From: Candidatus Brockarchaeota archaeon
GTDB lineage: Archaea > Thermoproteota > EX4484-205 > DTQO01
Direction: 5' to 3'
Assembly (NCBI GenBank): GCA_017601265.1
Contig: JAFNJA010000003.1
Span: 10,466 to 34,461, forward strand
DNA: 23,996 bases
The notes beneath the pieces were generated by a model, which had not been told where the DNA came from, did not search any database, and saw nothing but the letters and a program-made list of their open reading frames with translations. Position 1 is the stretch's first letter, and every line of letters starts with the position of its first letter. Position numbers and translations under genes: made by a program. This document shows positions 22,389-23,996 of the stretch, one piece after another.

Positions 22389-23009
22389 ATGGAGCTCTCG
22401 GACGAAGATTGCAAGCTGATCGTAAGCCTTGCCAGGAAAGCGATCACTGATTACCTCGAGAAGGGGGTGCAGGCCCCGGTCCCCGAAGGCGCTCCTTTCC
22501 ACCTCAAAGAGAAGTGCGGCGTTTTCGTGACCCTCCACAGCGTCCGGGGCAAGAAACGTTCCCTGAGGGGGTGCATCGGCTTCCCGGAGCCAGTTAAGCC
22601 CCTGCTTGAAGCTGTGATCGACGCCGCCATAAGCGCCGCCGTGAGGGACCCGAGGTTCGAACCATTGAACGAGAGGGAGCTCGACGAAATCGAGGTCGAG
22701 GTCAGCGTTTTGACCCCGCCGGAGCTCATCAAGGCGGCCCCGCAGGAGATCGCGAGGAAGATCGAGATCGGGCGCGACGGGCTGATAGCCGAGAAAGGAT
22801 GGAACAGGGGGCTGCTCCTGCCCCAAGTCCCCGTCGAGGAAAAATGGGACGTCGAAGAGTTCCTGATGTACACCTGCCTGAAAGCCGGATTAGAGCCAGA
22901 TTGCTGGTGGGATCCGAGGACGAAGTTCTACAGCTTCCAAGCGATAGTTTTCGGCGAGGAAGGCCCAAAGGGACAGATCAAGAGGCGCAGATTGCAAGGA
23001 CCGAGTTGA
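22389..23009 (+). CDS. AMMECR1 family protein
   Basis: The 206-aa protein carries the diagnostic LRGCIGFPEP (59-68) after GVFVTLHSVRGKKRSLRG, followed by AISAAVRDPRFEPL and EIEVEVSVLTPPE, GRDGLIAEKGWNRGLLLPQVP and EFLMYTCLKAGLEPDCW, all stations of the AMMECR1 domain. The family occurs in archaea, bacteria and eukaryotes; no biochemical role is firmly set, although its neighbours often include radical-SAM and MEMO-like proteins. None of these is adjacent here. The ATG is fixed by the TATA-like element 27 bp upstream. The C-terminal basic tail (KGQIKRRRLQGPS) is somewhat longer than usual. Confidence 0.92.
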   Translation: MELSDEDCKLIVSLARKAITDYLEKGVQAPVPEGAPFHLKEKCGVFVTLHSVRGKKRSLRGCIGFPEPVKPLLEAVIDAAISAAVRDPRFEPLNERELDEIEVEVSVLTPPELIKAAPQEIARKIEIGRDGLIAEKGWNRGLLLPQVPVEEKWDVEEFLMYTCLKAGLEPDCWWDPRTKFYSFQAIVFGEEGPKGQIKRRRLQGPS

Positions 23010-23056
23010 TCGATAGTCCATTCCACTGAAAAAGGTTCAATGTGGACACGGACAAC

Positions 23057-23064
23057 GCATAAAT
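23057..23064 (+). promoter_or_regulatory. TATA box of the thioredoxin-like gene
   Basis: GCATAAAT is centred 35 bp before the ATG at 23096; a second TTAAAG lies at 23071-23076. Confidence 0.6.
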
Positions 23065-23095
23065 CCTTGCTTAAAGCAATGCCACTGAACCCACA

Positions 23096-23446
23096 ATGGA
23101 TCGATTGAGAGCGGTTCACGTTGTCTATGCGCGGTGGTGCCCGCACTGCGTTCCGTTGACCGTCGAATCGATGGAAAGGGTGGCCAAAGATCTAGGCGCC
23201 ACCTACGTGCTGCACGACATCGACTCGGAGGCAGATGAGGCCGACGAACTTGTAAGGAAATACGGCGACTGGTCGGACGATTACCTCGTACCCCAGGTAT
23301 TTTTGGAGTTCGAAAGCGGCAAGTTCCAGCACGTCTTGACCGGCCGACCCGAGGGCGTCGAATACACGAGGAAGGCCATAAGCGCCTTCCTGCGAAGCGA
23401 GCTGTACATTGCCCTGAAGGAACAAAGCGCCTCTGGCGCCAGGTAA
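23096..23446 (+). CDS. Thioredoxin/glutaredoxin-like protein with CPHC active site
   Basis: The 116-aa protein opens with a beta strand and the redox motif YARWCPHC (C15 and C18), then the helix VPLTVESMERVAKDL and YVLHDIDSEADEADELV. The cis-Pro loop is present as LVPQVFLEFESG. This is the thioredoxin fold of a small glutaredoxin- or NrdH-like disulfide oxidoreductase; CPHC is the motif of DsbA-like and some archaeal members. Its partner is unknown. It lies 86 bp after AMMECR1 with its own TATA box, and is followed by a Cys-rich zinc-ribbon gene and an ArsP-like permease, suggesting a link with metal or thiol chemistry. Confidence 0.85.
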   Translation: MDRLRAVHVVYARWCPHCVPLTVESMERVAKDLGATYVLHDIDSEADEADELVRKYGDWSDDYLVPQVFLEFESGKFQHVLTGRPEGVEYTRKAISAFLRSELYIALKEQSASGAR

Positions 23447-23514
23447 CCAGCTCGATGCCTCGGTTACGGGAGCTTTTGGAATCCATGATCAACGCCAGCC
23501 CTAAGATCAACAAA

Positions 23515-23522
23515 TTTAAATA
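23515..23522 (+). promoter_or_regulatory. TATA box of the Cys-rich zinc-ribbon gene
   Basis: TTTAAATA is centred 36-37 bp before the TTG at 23555; it is only 13 bp from the upstream TTG at 23531, which argues against that start. Confidence 0.55.
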
Positions 23523-23554
23523 CATGCATTTTGATTCCAAAAACCAGAAGGAAA

Positions 23555-23746
23555 TTGCTATCGAGTAGCGCAAGCTGCCACTTCTGCGGCAACCGCGAGT
23601 CCGCCCTCCTCTGGGCGGAGCACAAAGAGCTTGGCGGCATGTGGGTTTGCCCGGATTGTTGGAGGAAAATCTTCGACAAAAACTTGTTCGTGACGAGCTC
23701 GGGCAGCTCGAAGGGAGGGGGGTGCAGCTGCGGAAGTTGCGGATAA
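23555..23746 (+). CDS. 63-aa Cys-rich zinc-ribbon protein with CSCGSC tail
   Basis: The frame has ASCHFCGNRESALLW (C8, C11) and GGMWVCPDCWRKIF (C32, C35), a treble-clef or zinc-ribbon pair, then a flexible Ser/Gly linker and the C-terminal GGGCSCGSCG (C57, C59, C62). The start is taken as TTG at 23555 because of the TATA spacing and the GAAGG just upstream; TTG at 23531 would add 8 residues. The tail of three cysteines could carry a metal or a second cluster. Downstream, on the other strand, is an ArsP-like permease gene, whose stop lies 84 bp away. Confidence 0.65.
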   Translation: MLSSSASCHFCGNRESALLWAEHKELGGMWVCPDCWRKIFDKNLFVTSSGSSKGGGCSCGSCG

Positions 23747-23830
23747 GGTCGGAAGAACGTGACAGGCCGTCTTAAGGGAAAACCGAAGGACGCAACTCCT
23801 TGGATTCAGGCAGACTGCGATCGTGGATTT

Positions 23831-23996
23831 TCATGAAAGAGAAAAAATAAGCCCATACGAAAGCCCGAACACCACGCTGAAGAACCAAGCTACGAGAGCG
23901 TAGGTGAGTACTACTTTCCATTTCACTATCCTTGACGTCGCCACCATGTTCGGTATGTCATAAGGCTGGCCCATGAGCCACGAAAGCAGCGCGGCC
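23831..23996 (-). CDS. Permease, ArsP/UPF0718-like, C-terminal 54 residues, cut by window edge
   Basis: The minus strand enters the window at 23996 and stops at TGA (23831-23833). The visible end reads SWLMGQPYDIPNMVATSRIV, then KWKVVLTYALVAWFFSVVFG and LSYGLIFSLS, with one clear transmembrane helix. The GQPYDIPNM..SR pattern followed by K-hydrophobic helix is typical of the last part of predicted permeases of the ArsP (arsenic or metalloid efflux) family. The full protein would be about 300-350 residues; only its end is seen. The thioredoxin-like and Cys-rich genes nearby support a metal or metalloid context but do not prove it. Confidence 0.7.
   Translation of the reverse strand, partial: AALLSWLMGQPYDIPNMVATSRIVKWKVVLTYALVAWFFSVVFGLSYGLIFSLS

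Overview
The window reads as a GC-rich archaeal chromosome segment. This rests on TATA-box promoters at fixed distances from start codons, GGAG/GAGG-type ribosome sites, and archaeal families: a PAC2 proteasome-assembly-chaperone homologue, a stand-alone B3/B4 tRNA-editing-like domain, an HTH-ACT regulator of the COG2150 type, TrpB2, an archaeal-type ATP-NAD kinase (COG3199) and AMMECR1. A member of the Thermoproteota (TACK archaea) is my best guess; the lineage is an inference.

Layout. 1-1818 (minus): the N-terminus of a molybdopterin oxidoreductase (CxxCxxxC cluster site), cut by the window edge, preceded by a thiamine-diphosphate enzyme. 2036-5162 (plus): PAC2 protein, B3/B4 protein, DUF4342 protein, GNAT acetyltransferase. 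5262-7920: two paralogous TIM-barrel sugar isomerases/epimerases flanking an HTH-ACT regulator (minus) and a 72-aa conserved-looking small protein. 7943-10648 (minus): ATP-NAD kinase and TrpB2. 10690-14395: an accessory-looking island. It carries a 588-aa secreted or membrane-anchored protein with internal repeats, a transmembrane segment and a C-terminal PD-(D/E)XK-like nuclease domain, then a 181-aa unknown gene placed like an immunity gene, and a frameshifted nucleotidyltransferase. 14396-16558 (minus): flavin reductase, a decayed fragment resembling the C-terminus of a C45-type Ntn acyltransferase, and a URO-D family protein. 16586-17448 is a gene-poor gap. 17449-20625 (plus): small membrane protein, MFS transporter, Gfo/Idh/MocA dehydrogenase and a TTG-started 57-aa zinc ribbon. 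20629-23996: a second flavin reductase divergent from a formamidase, then AMMECR1, a CPHC thioredoxin-like protein, a Cys-rich zinc-ribbon protein, and the C-terminus of an ArsP-like permease (minus).

The most interesting system is the toxin-like gene plus its downstream partner (11317-13652). Its nuclease end is strikingly AT-rich (39 G+C in 120 bases at 12001-12120) while the middle of the same gene is very GC-rich (45 of 60 at 12481-12540). A perfect Shine-Dalgarno sits in its last codons. This matches the expected look of a polymorphic toxin with a swapped tip and a coupled immunity gene, which is rarely described in archaea.

Two other signals are regulatory. Start codons fall either 35-38 bp or 24-30 bp after the TATA centre, implying about 10-nt leaders or leaderless mRNAs, and this spacing helps choose several starts. 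Perfect dyads lie at 21198-21215, 9127-9144 and 7019-7035. Several enzymes (formamidase, the formate-dehydrogenase-like fragment, possibly the ThDP enzyme) could converge on formate, and the two TIM-barrel isomerases and the MocA dehydrogenase suggest sugar or polyol catabolism; both are inference.
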